Below, piece by piece: positions 35,711-47,223 of a stretch of 64,000 nucleotides of DNA (positions are counted from its first letter, which is position 1; every line of letters starts with the position of its first letter). The translations under genes and the position numbers were made by a program. The DNA lies in NCBI GenBank assembly GCA_029721515.1, contig CM056559.1, positions 8,185,001-8,249,000 of the forward strand, read 5' to 3'. The notes beneath the pieces were generated by a model. The model had not been told where the DNA came from, ran no database searches, and saw nothing but the letters and a program-made list of their open reading frames with translations. The stretch is from Synanceia verrucosa (lineage: Eukaryota; Chordata; Actinopteri; Perciformes; Synanceiidae).

Positions 35711-38630
35711 TCGTGTGGAGGTGACTGCAGTAGACAGTAACAGTTTGTTTGCAGTTCGCGTTTCTGTGTTGATGAAAGTGAAAGATTACACTTCAGAAGT
35801 GTGACTGCGTAGCACCTGAATTCCTCAGATAAAGAACAGAGGATCATTGACAGTTAGAAGGGAAGAGGAGATGGAGGAATGGCAAGACGGGGTGGACAGA
35901 CTTACAACGCTGCCGAAAGACAACAGCAGGATAGCAAGTTGGTGGATGACTCACTGTTATGGAGTGAATTAATGCCTGGTTGCTCCTGCTCTCCAAGATG
36001 GTGAGGTACACAAAAGTATATGGGGAGGGGTTGGGCGGGAGTCGATGGGCGTACTTGGAGGACGAGGAAGAAAAGCAGGAATGGATCAGGCCAAAGCTGA
36101 TTGGATATTCTGTTCACAAAAGCAGGAGCAGCAGGAGCAGCAATAGCAATGGGACATCACGACGCAGCACGCAGAGATGCTGATGTCACCTTCAGAGAGC
36201 CCACACGACCAGGTTTCCTCAAGCCTCGTGTTGAAAACACACATAATAAGGAACTGGCATGCAGAGAGTTGTAGTTTGAATGATGTGAAGTGAAAGAATG
36301 AAGGGTGCCAAAAAGGTGACAGAGAGAGAGAGAGAGATGTTTGCACGTGGTGAGAGGCTATTCCTGAATGCCCTTGTATGTATTTTGGCTCTGATGTTGT
36401 TGTGTCATGTCTCCATGCTGATGCAGCTTGTTCAAAGATGGATGTGAGTGTGTTTGTGCGTCTGTGCTGAGGCAGCGTATCCACAGATGGATGCAGAAAT
36501 GGTGGCCTCTCTGAGGACAGAGAGACATTTAGAGGAGACGGTTCAAGGGAGGCCCTGCTCATGAATAGAGCCAGACGAAGTTAATGGCTGTTGGCTGTGT
36601 GTGCACTGTTGACTTCATGGCAACGTGCTAACACTCTACAGGCCTCCTTTCATAATATCCTGTATATTTAGTTGGGACCAAAATACATAACTCTGTAAAC
36701 AGATGTGCAGAGTGCTATATGATAAGAGTCACAAGGAGTACACCCACTCGCTAACAGTAATGTTTTTAAGCATCTCTTACACTAATGACATCACTTTACA
36801 GAAACAGCTCAGAGTATCGCTCATATTTTAAAGGCACAATTCAAACTAAATAGCTTTGCCCTGACATGACATCAAGCATGGAAGCCACTCTCACTCCTAC
36901 AGTGATTGGCGGTTTGTTTTATGGTCAGTATTGTTGGTGAATACTGTTGATGGGTGGCTTTCAAAGGACAGCAACAATTTGTAGTTCTAAAGCTCAAGTC
37001 TGGAGGAAGTACGCTAACAGGTTTCCATTTATAGAATGGTCACTATATCCGTAAAGACAATAGTGCATGAGACAGCTAATTTCCTAAAAAAAAAATGGAC
37101 ATTTTTTTCACAGATTATCTGCACTACTATCAGCATATAGTGACAGTTTTATAAAGATAACTTGTGATCATATTTCCATAAGTTCCCATTTACATCTGTT
37201 CTCCAGAGTGTGTGATGTCTAGTGTGAATCCACACATCATTTTCACATGCACACAGCATTTTCACATTCAGCCATGTCTCTCTGCAGACACCCTCAGTGA
37301 CCCCTGCAAAAGCTGATGACGCACAACGACGACAAGAAAGCAGTGACCATCGTGGAAGTATGATTCATCCCTTACTGATGGTTGACTGCAATAAAACAAA
37401 AGCCAGGGACAAACAAATGTCTCTCCAAAATGTGATGGAAAGTGATAAAAATCACTGTGTGAAATGGAAATGAATGTGTCTGGGATGCCTGGGAATGAAA
37501 AAAGAACTAAAGAGAGGAGGGTGGGGGGTGCAGGATGGGCTGAGGAGAGACAGATTAACAGAGGTAATGAGAGGATAGGATGAGAGCGGAGAGCATGACA
37601 GTAGAATACAGATACAGAGCAGATTAACACTGCTGGAGTACGTTTCCCTTTCAAAGAGTTCTTAACCAATACACTGAACCCCTCGAACACACTCTCTCTC
37701 TCTCACACACACACACACAAACACCGCCACCTCTGTTTTCTGCTTGGCTCTCATCTTAATACATATTGCCTTACCTCCTCTCCTCTTATCTGCTCTCTTT
37801 CTCTGCTTTCCTTCAGCCTCTACTACGTTGTGTCTTTTCAAGGACTCATGCATGGCTTAGCTTCCTGTTTGAGTAGCTGTGAGCTGGATGGGCTATATGA
37901 AAGTACCTGTATATGTCTGGTTGTAGGTGTGTGTATGTGTTGTACTCTCTGCACAGGGAGCTTATAATTAATGATCGAAAACTCATAATACAGTACATGC
38001 AGTGACCAATGCTAAACATTAACTTCTGACCATACTGCACTGATATGAATGATGTTCTTTTTAGCATAATGCACATGAGTGCAGAGCTGTGGAGTGGAAT
38101 TTTTATTTTAATAATTTGAATCTTACATTAATTATTTAGGTACTTCAGGGAATTTTTGAACAAATATAAAAAACATCATCTCTTTTTAATTACAATGTGC
38201 TTCTAATAATGTCCCAAATGGCTGTTAGGTATGAGTATTTTCTTTTAAAAATTGTGTTTGTGTTTGATGAGTCATTACATAAAAGAGACTCCACACTCCA
38301 GTCACAACTGATAACTTTCTTTTGAAATGTTGAAATAGGTAAGACTTTTTTGTAATATAGTGTAAGGAAATTGTGCTTTCAGTGTATGCGACTTTAAGAA
38401 AATATTTCAAAAACACAATGGCATTGGCTCTATTTTATAACAGCCATTATACTCCTGAACAGGCTGTTTAAAGTGATAATGGGGACATAACACAAAACAG
38501 CTTCACCACAATGCCACTAAGGAATGCCTGGTGTTATGTTAACATGTTCCCCCTATTCACAATGACATGCAGCATCACTAGCACAAGCTTCACTTTTATA
38601 ATGATGATGTGCATGTTGACATCCAAATGT

Positions 38631-38910
38631 TTAAAGGGGAAGTGCTTTTTTTTTTACAAATTGGACTTTATTTCTGGGATTAAAGTACTATCATTTACTC
38701 ACCCATTTCACTTCGGAGTCATTTGGAGAATTTCCTTTGTGCCTACCTACATGGCCTTCACAGTGCCTGGACTAAAATACTTATTTCTGATGTTGTCACA
38801 TACGCATACATGCTTTATTTTAATTCGGAAATACTCCAAATGACTCCAAAGTGAAATGGGTGAGTAAATGACAGTATTTTATCCCAGAAAAAATGACACT
38901 TCCCCTTTAA
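38631..38910. mobile_element. Fold-back MITE copy 1 (T2/Kolobok-like ends)
   Basis: The element is bounded by TTAA on both sides, with ends TTAAAGGGGAAGTG and CACTTCCCCTTTAA. The terminal inverted repeats are about 90-105 bp and include ACTCACCCATTTCACTTCGG, found inverted in the right arm with few changes. It is 280 bp with a short unique centre. The TTAA target duplication and TTAAAGG ends fit the T2/Kolobok superfamily as known from frogs and fish. There is no transposase, so it is non-autonomous. The right arm lacks the CCAATTTGTAAAA segment present in the left arm. Confidence 0.8.
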
Positions 38911-40834
38911 TATACATATATAGTCCCATGCTTCCACAGTTGGTGTGGATAATGAGCATCAAGCTTTGGCAGTAACAGCGTCTTTATAGGCCTTTCACAC
39001 AGACATGGCTGTTGATTGTCACACAGTGCCCAATAAACTGGAGCTGACCAACATGTTTGACATTTACGAGAAGCAAGTGTTTTGCTTAACGGCCAAGAAT
39101 CCTGGTCAACTGTACACTGTCTAAGCTACTGAAGGTGGACTGAGTGTGAAATTAACACCTCTGAGCACCAGTTTGGTGCCACACTGGCCAGAAAAAATCA
39201 ATACATTTCAATGCTTCAGTCCTAACAGTTTCTTCGCCTTTGTTAAACTTTTTATTTATCCTTTTATTGTTCTGACAACACACAACAGTCTCTCTGTCAA
39301 TGAGCCAGTCAAATTCGACCAAACCAACGGCTCTTCATCAAACACATTCTTCATGAGCTGTTTGTTTCTCTGGCTTTCCACAAGGAGGTAAAATCTCAGC
39401 TTTCTGCTGTCTGATTGGCTTATTAGCATAAATCAACAGTTTATCATCAACAATACATGTAAAATTAACAGAAACATCAGGCAATGTTTAATTACTGCCA
39501 GATTGTGAATGTGACATATTGTATTTACTCCAGTTGTCAACTTATAAACAATACTTCAGTATTTCTGTGTCGACTCATTATCCCTGTTAGACAGATTGCT
39601 GTATTGATTTTAATATGCATCATACCTGATAAAAGCAGGTGGAGTCTAGACTCATTGTTTCTGCAAATGTTCACTATCAAACATCTGTGGTACCTGGTTA
39701 TGGCAGTATATTCTTATTATAATTTGGTGGTGGGAACTGTTTTATCACTTTGTGTATAAATTGTAAAATATGGTGATTTAATCTTTTTTTTTATCTTGAT
39801 TACAAGCTGGAGGGCGCTGAGGTTGAATACTGGTAAAATATACAAATTCTTTCATGTGAAAAATCCCCCAAAATACATATTTCCTTTTCAAACATCCTAT
39901 CTTTAGCAGACAAAACAATGGGAGGCAGAGAGAAAATGTCTCTATCGTACAGCTTTTAATCATCACTCATCCCAAAAGAACGAAGAGTAATCATGACTAA
40001 TTTATATCAGCGTCCACTTTGAAGTTTTTCCATGTAATGTTGTTTTCTCTGAAACAAGTAAATAAGTAAATTGATAATTCCTGAGTGGGTTTGTTAGACT
40101 GCATGCTAACACTGAGGAACAATCTCTATTTAGGGCTAAAATATAATGAATACAAAAAAGACAAATCTTTGTAGATCACAGCAGCCACATCCCAAAACTA
40201 AAACCAAATTATTCTGAAGTGTTCCTGATATAATATATTCCCAACGGGACAAAATAAGTTAGTGTATGTATATTTAACATGTACCATTTTGGTAGCTTTG
40301 CATCAATAGTCCACCTAACATCTTACTTAGTAGGAAATACTTTACATTATTTATTTTTGAACTTGATGAAATTATGTGCAAACCCAGTGAGACAATTTTA
40401 GCATGGACATGGGTCGTCAGTGGAGCTCCAGCTGCTCGTTGGCTCAGTCTCATCTGATGGTGAGTTTATTGTATTTTGTCAGCCAAAACACCCCAGATTT
40501 CCTTTTTATTCATTTATAATGAAACCACTTTTGTCTCCAGCTGCTAATAGCATATGACAGCAGTTTTACAGCAACTGCTTCATGTCTTTTATGACATAGA
40601 GATGTTCAAATGTTTTAATCATCGACCTCAGGTCTGGCCATACAACTAGTAATAGAATGTTTGTTTTGGTGTGTTCATGCAAACCTTGAAGCAAATTTCC
40701 CACTGGTTTTATTGGTGAAGCTGGAGAGGTGCCAGGTCAAAAAAACAATTATAAACAGATTTTTTTTTTTTTTTTGAAGGCAGGTAAACAATTCTAGACT
40801 TGTCAGACAACTGGTTACGATTGGAGAAGTATAA

Positions 40835-41130
40835 CTAGAAAAGCACTCAGAGAGCGCAGACCTCCGGCGGTGACGTTTTTATTTAAAGTTACCCCCGCTG
40901 CCGAGGAGGTAATGTTTTCACCGGGGCTTGTTTGTTTGTTTGTTGGTTTATTGGTTTGTCGGTTTGATCCGATCACCACCAATAATTAATAAGTTTTAAG
41001 TTAGGCCACTTCTGACCAACCCTGAAATTTTTGCCAAAATCTATCCTCAACTTTTGGAGTTATTTTGCAAACCAACAAACAAATAAACAAACCCGGTGAA
41101 AAGATAACCTCCTTGGCGAAGGAAAAAATG
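40835..41130. repeat. SINE-like repeat in inverted (fold-back) arrangement
   Basis: GAGGAGGTAATGTTTTCACC followed by (GTTT)n at 40904-40955 is answered about 100 bp later by the reverse complement (AAACAAACCCGGTGAAAAGA followed by TAACCTCCTTGGC) at 41060-41117. The left end shares AGCACTCAGAGAGCGCAGAC with the element at 1325. Family name is uncertain. Confidence 0.55.
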
Positions 41131-42611
41131 GGGTATTTGCTTGTCTCCTGCAACAGGAATTCAGCAATGTGAACTGAACCCAATCGCTTCCATCAACCAA
41201 AATAACCAAATGCTTTACCTGGGCTATTCCCTCCAACACTAAAGGAGTTTGTCAGGTTACTCCTCTTTGTTACTGTCACTCCAGACTGAGAGAGTCAGTC
41301 TCTCTGTAATACCAGCCAATCCTACGGAGTTTCTGTCACCGACTCATTTCCTGTCCACCTCTATCACTCCACTAACCCGCCTCCCATTAAACAGAAAGAC
41401 ATACAAACCACTGAGCATGAACCTGTGTTTTAAGAATAAAGAGATACAGAAAAAAATCTTTAAATCTGAGGGAGAGAAAAAATAGTTGAATGCAAATAGA
41501 AATACAAAAAAGGGAAGCCTTTCTATTTCTCCACAGCCCCCAGATTTCAACAGGAATGAAGAGCTGGTGGTATGCCAAATTGTTCACGAGTGCGAAGCTA
41601 CGAGTGCCATCATCCATCCTTTCACTCCCCCTTTTTTCCCTTCACATCCTCCTGCGTGTCCTTCCCTATCCCCTTGCCCCTCTCTCCATGCCCAGCTATG
41701 TATTATAAATTCATCTGCAGATAAAGCAGATCTATCATTCTGTCATGAAGGCAGGGAGGGAGGTAGGCTGTGGAATGCCCTGGCACAGAGAGCAGGGAAG
41801 GGCACTGAGCATAGTGCTATGCTTCCTCGCACATTCCCTGCTGCGCCTGCTCTCACCCTCTCCGGCTCAGCCTGCATGTCTGTTTTCATGATCCATGCAA
41901 CGCCCCCGCAGCCCCCCTTATCCATTCCTGTCTTACCTGTACCAACAAAACCCACCCAAGTCATCGGAGGTCCAACCAAGCAGCACATAACTGCAATAAC
42001 ACAGTGCCTGGCTTAACAAGAACCCCCCACAGTTATAAACCAAGGTAAGCTGTAGCCTGGACTGGCTTGACTGACTTCCAAATCTTGTCTCCAGTTAAAC
42101 TGAAAAACACCCTGCATGCCAATCAGATAGGAGACAAATTACAGGACATGTGCACAACACAGTAGATCCAGAATCATTGTACTCACTTGAGCCAAAACAC
42201 CCAGATTGATTTATCTGATATCACTGTATCCAACACAGTTCCAGCATCTGGAGGCTGATATACAACAGTGTGACTGACAGTGTGTGTGTGCATATTTTTT
42301 GTCTATAACTTGTATTCTGCACATGTACTAGAACTTCATAGAAATATACTATTTTACAGAAGGCCATTGTTTATGTTTGGCTCTCAGTCATGGCACATGC
42401 TACCACAGCTGACCCTTTAAACACTCTGTATAAAAAGCTATTGGATTGTATTGTCTGGACATATGGTGCACACATCCAAACCCTCCTCTGGATGAACTGT
42501 AACAACTTTGGGGATCCTGTGACTTTCCATTTAGCTCCATCATCAGGTTAGCATTTTAGTATGCCACCAAATACCTGCTTTCTCATGCGCTCTACTTTGT
42601 GTTTTCAGCAT

Positions 42612-43232
42612 TTAAAGGGGAAGCACCATTTTTTACAAATTGGACCTCATTTCTGGGATAAAATACTGCCATTTACTCACCCATTTCACTTCGGAGTCAT
42701 TTGGAGTATTTCCGAAGATATTGGCTTTGACAAAAGCAAATTTAATAAGATGGGCTACACTATTACTATTCTCATTTGAGTCCAAAGTCCTCCGTAACTG
42801 TAAACAGACTCTACTTCCTGGTTATCATAGTTTACTAAGGACCCCTAGTGCCCATCTATGTGCCCTTCATGCTTTGTTTTAGTTCAGGCACTGTGAAAGG
42901 CACATAGGTGGGCACTAGGGGTCCTTAGTAAACTATGATAACCAGGAAGTAGAGTCTGTTTAGAGATTGAATTTTCTCAAGTTACGGACAACTCTGGACT
43001 CAAATGAGAATAGTAATAGTGTAGCTCATCTTATTAAACATCTGTTATTTGAGAAATGGTCAAGTTTGTGTCATTTACTGGCTGCATTTCCGTGGGTGCT
43101 TCACTCCTTTTAAATGGATATCATCAAATCCAAGATCGTCAGAAATACTCCAAATGACTCCAAAGTGAAATGGGTGAGTAAATGAGAGTATTTTAACCCA
43201 GAAATAAGGTCCAATTTGTAAAAAAAATAATG
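42612..43232. mobile_element. Fold-back MITE copy 2 with a second internal hairpin
   Basis: The left end is TTAAAGGGGAAGCACC, then the same arm as copy 1, with the arm returning inverted at about 43140-43225. The last 15 or so bases (the CTTCCCCTTTAA end) are missing, so the right end is eroded. The interior contains a 67-nt inverted duplication (about 42801-42867 and 42896-42962) with two mismatches and a loop of about 30 nt. No coding capacity is seen. Confidence 0.78.
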
Positions 43233-43684
43233 TTTACATGCCGACATGCAAAACTAAGATTGTATGGGAAATATGATACCATTACCTGACATGACCAAGT
43301 CCTCCTCTTTAGATGCTCATTATCCACCCCAAATACCTTGCATTTTTAAGGAAACATAATTACTGCCACGATTATGATGTCTGTCATTTATGTTTTGTTT
43401 TTGTAGTGTTAAATGATGCAAGAGCCTCACTCATAACCAACATTTTACAATAACTAAATTCAAGCCCTTTCATTGCAGTCTATTGACTCTATAGATATTC
43501 TAGTCAGCTGTGTGTTTCAGCATTAAGAACACGTCTTGCCACAATGAATATGCAGCGTTCTGTAATGAATCCCTCAATATATATTTTCCTCTCTTTTTCA
43601 CAACTTATCGAGCTGGTCCATTCTATTTTCCTCCCTTTTCTTATATTCTCCCGTTTGATTTTTCTTCCACCACCCCACCTGTTT

Positions 43685-43686
<2 letters not shown>

Positions 43687-43721
<35 letters not shown>

Positions 43722-43730
43722 AGAGGGAGA
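43687..43730. repeat. (GA)n purine tract
   Basis: A pure GA run of about 14 units, then GA-rich GGGAGG sequence. It lies 580 bases to the left of the donor of the first coding exon, so it is in the intron. Confidence 0.93.
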
Positions 43731-44308
43731 CAGAGGAGCTGCATGGTGGGAGTGTGTTGTCCCAGTGCCAGGGCAAAAATAGACAGTAAATTACAGAGCC
43801 TTGTGAGAACACCCCACCATGCTGCATGACCTCAAAATAACACACAGACATATACTCGCAGGCTCACATACAGACACGAAATACACAGTGTGCTGCCCTA
43901 CTTCTGTTTCCCATTCAGCCTGTTGATGTGACGATCACACAGAAACTTCCACGATGTGCCAACCGGCAGTCCTGCACTAAAGTTATGTGTCAGTGAAGGA
44001 AACTCTGAGTCTGACTCACAGATGTTAATGTGATTATGGCCTCATCTCAGCTTTCCAAGATGCACTCACACTCCAAAAGAGTATTTCTACACATATGTAT
44101 TCACCCTGTGGCTAAATAAACTTGAGACTGTTCTCCTCCTGCATCAAAACCTGGATTACACTTCTCTTTAGGTCTGGCATCATCCAAAGAGAAGCAAAAT
44201 TGGAGAAGTTAAAACACATTGAAGACAATGTACATTAACACTGCAGGCTAGGGAAAAGAGAAAACAGGGCAGTGATGAATGAGCATCACATGTGTTTGTC
44301 ATACTCAC

Positions 44309-44567
44309 CTTGAGTGAGTCAAAACAGGCAATGACTCTGCCGTTTTCCACTTGACAGCTCTTGGCAGGGTGGGCGAACTTGCACTCGCTGTCTGGTCGCG
44401 AACATGTTCCTCTCTGGAATTCCCGACAAACCTCCAACGTCAGCCACTTTGTGTCCCGGATCTGTGTCACATTCACTGCCATTTCGAACCAGGCAGGAGG
44501 AGTCGATTCAGAGGAGTAGATATCCAGCAAATGCAGTTGTGTGTACGTCTGTATGTTTCTAATGACA
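44309..44567 (-). CDS. mbnl1: mbnl1 first coding exon (CDS 44309-44482): zinc finger 1 and start of zinc finger 2
   Basis: Muscleblind-like proteins bind YGCY motifs in pre-mRNA and regulate alternative splicing, and also mRNA localisation and stability. This exon encodes residues 1-58. The ATG lies at 44482-44480, in the context TTCGAAATGG. The protein starts MAVNVTQIRDTKWLTLEVCR, as in vertebrate MBNL1. CCCH finger 1 is C19-C27-C34-H38 (CX7CX6CX3H). C53 is the first ligand of finger 2, which is completed by the next exon. The exon ends in phase 0 at AAG|GTGAGT, with the donor at 44308-44307. On the transcript strand a pyrimidine-rich stretch ending CACCCCAG at 44568 precedes a plausible acceptor, so the exon probably starts at 44567 with 85 nt of 5' UTR. 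That acceptor is inferred. The coding part is certain by homology. Confidence 0.93.
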
Positions 44568-47180
44568 CTGGGGTGAACGATGAGAAAGAATGGGTAAAGG
44601 ACATGGGAAATGAGTTTGTTTTAAAAGGTTTTGTCCCCAGGACTTGATTCTGAGGTGGAGCCTGTGAGGCCTGGGACTCGCCTACCACCTGCAGCCCATC
44701 CTAAGAGTCTGTTTGTGGCTCTAATAGGAATCCTTCACCGCCTGTCACCCAGGGCCTGGGCTGCTGACAGCCACAGGGGTTTGCTTTGTAATCTCTCGTT
44801 CTTTCTCGTTCCTCCTCTCAAACACACACCAGCTTTCGCCTCGCTCCACAGCTGAACTGTCAGATGAGATGAATGGCAAAACACATTATCGATCGAGCTG
44901 GCCCATGATGAAAAGATGCGAGGCTGGAGGAGAGGAGGAAGAAGGAGAAATATGACCAGAAAGAGGAGGAGAAGGCTGTGGTGGATGGGGCACCGCAGAG
45001 ACAATCTCCTTCTACTCAGGAACTGATAAAAGCTGCCTGTCTTCAGTATCAGGCTCTGTCTGCAAAGGAGGAGGGTGACTTCCACAGAGGAGGGCTGAGT
45101 GGCATGGATGGAGAGAGGGCTAACTGGCAGACAGAGTAGGAGATGGAGGGATCTGTCAGCGGTGTGGAGATTGGCTCAGCGGATGGGGTTGGCAGTCCTG
45201 GGGCTTCTGGTGTGGTTGGCAACTCCAGTAGACGTGGACAGGCACGGAGGCAGAGGCGGCTTCAGTGGAGCCAAACAGCCGCAGGGGTCACCGAAAGAAG
45301 GCACTTCTCTCTGTGGAGAAGGAGGGAAGAGTGTCAGTGGAGCAGGGCTTAACACACTCACACACACACGCCAAGGTTAATGCACTCCGGCGCACATTTG
45401 GAGTCAAACACACAGCTTCATTCGAACATGGTTCCAAGTCATTCTCTTGCACATCCTCTCTCATGGTAGCCCTCGCAGACAGAGACCGCCGGGCTCTCAG
45501 CTGGAAAATCAAATCAAACACCATATCGCTAACAGTAAAGCTCACACACTCAGGCGCAGACAATTTATTTCAAAGGATGAGAGTGAAGAAGAGAGAGATC
45601 AAGAGAAAGAAATAAAAGAAAGAAAGTAGCAAGGGTTCTGTGTTTGTGTCCAAAAAAGCTGACCCTTAGGAATGATACTAGGAATTTTGATGGAAATGTA
45701 CAGGGTTTTATGTACATTCTGACTGTAGTTTAAAAAAAAGACTGATTTAAATAATTATATAAATAATTATGATGTATTACATTTAAATTATATTGAAATT
45801 TGCACACATCAGTCTGTAAAAACTAACAATATTCTTTTAATAATGATCCATCACTATATGGAGTATGGAGAAAATGACCTTTACGCTGCAGCATAAATAG
45901 AGAAAAAAAACTGGGAGTGCCACAAACACGAATACTCTTAATATCTGCAGAGTTCATTTTAAGGTCCATTAATAACAAAATAAGAATAAAGTATAAAAAG
46001 AAGTGCCATTTCACAGATCAATTGCAATTGATCCTTTCCTAAAAAAACAATAATAAAAGGAGAATTTGTGTCATGAAAGAAAACACTGTACCTTTTTATA
46101 GGCATCAATAAAAAATGAGCATGTGTTTGAGTATAAAAGTATTGATTAGTGAGTTATCAATCTGCTCATGTGGGGAGATTGGAAACAGCCAATCAGCTGG
46201 CTGGATGATCCCAGCGTCACTGCTGGCAGCTGGCCAGGTAAGACAAGAGAGAAGGATGAAATGTAGAGAGAGGAAAGGAAAAATATGATATATCACTGCT
46301 TTTTCTTCTTTTGATGCACACATTCCTGCATGCTCCTTTAAATCCACTTCCTGACCTTTCTGCTCACATCCGCATGTTGAAAGAACAGACTGCCCCCCCA
46401 CCTGAAACCTTAAATCCTACATGTGGTTACATCACTTCAAAGTCCCCCCGACTCAGATGTAATGCTCTCATGTGTATACTGATGTCTGAAGCTGCCATGT
46501 AGACTGATATTTGAGGGCATGACTGATATGCTGATAAACATACTTTATCTAGATGTACCCCCTGTCCCTAAATATGCAGGCTAAGGATTATGTTACTCCT
46601 CTTTATACTGTAGTTAAGGTTGGATCAGTTTGTGTCAAAAACAGATTGTGCTCTGTGTGCTGGGCTGACAATGCAAGTTGACTTTGGGGAAAACCACCAT
46701 CTACGACTCTACGGCCATCGAACACTGTCAAACTATTTTTGTAACTTAGTCGTTTTTGTTGTAACTTGCATTCAGTGGTTACTGTTTGGCTGTGTTTGGA
46801 TGCCAGAGTTCAAAAAAATTCACTTAAAAAAATAAAATTAAATTTGTCAAAAACATACAACCTGTTTGCTACCAATTGATGAAACAAAACTGAAAAAAAA
46901 ACACAGAACATCACAGATTGATGATTTCTATCAGAGTGTCAACTGACTGTTTTTTTTTTAATCTGGAATCACTAATACTGCAAAAAAAAAGTGTGGATTT
47001 GAAGAGAAATGAGCATAAAAAATGGGGACGTAAAAGAGAAAGGCCAAAAATAAAAAGGAAATTAAAAGTAAAAACTGCGTCGGTCAAACATTGATTGCTT
47101 ATGTGTCATGTGCTCTCCTTCTTTTTGAGTCTGTCACATCCGTGGTGAACTACTTTTTCAGCACAAAGACGATATTTTGG

Positions 47181-47183
<3 letters not shown>

Positions 47184-47222
<39 letters not shown>
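47184..47222. repeat. (TG)n microsatellite
   Basis: A pure TG run of about 19 units. Confidence 0.95.

Positions 47223-47223
<1 letters not shown>

Larger units (their letters stand above)
22964..44308. other. Large first coding intron of mbnl1 (21.3 kb)
   Basis: The donor is GTGAGTAT at 44308 and the acceptor GCATCAG at 22964. Many open frames occur, but all look like chance or low-complexity frames (CA/TG or TC runs). The intron contains two fold-back MITEs, several other dispersed repeats and many microsatellites, annotated separately. I found no nested gene. Confidence 0.65.

Noticed and set aside
35360..35847. 126- and 140-codon open frames on both strands
   Set aside because: Products of TG/CA tracts and GGTTAG repeats.
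36086..36562. 158-codon minus-strand open frame
   Set aside because: Low-complexity Ser/His/Cys-rich translation in the large intron, no plausible exon borders.
41486..42016. 176-codon plus-strand open frame
   Set aside because: Pro/Ser-rich translation of TC-rich intron DNA, no recognisable domain, no supporting splice structure.
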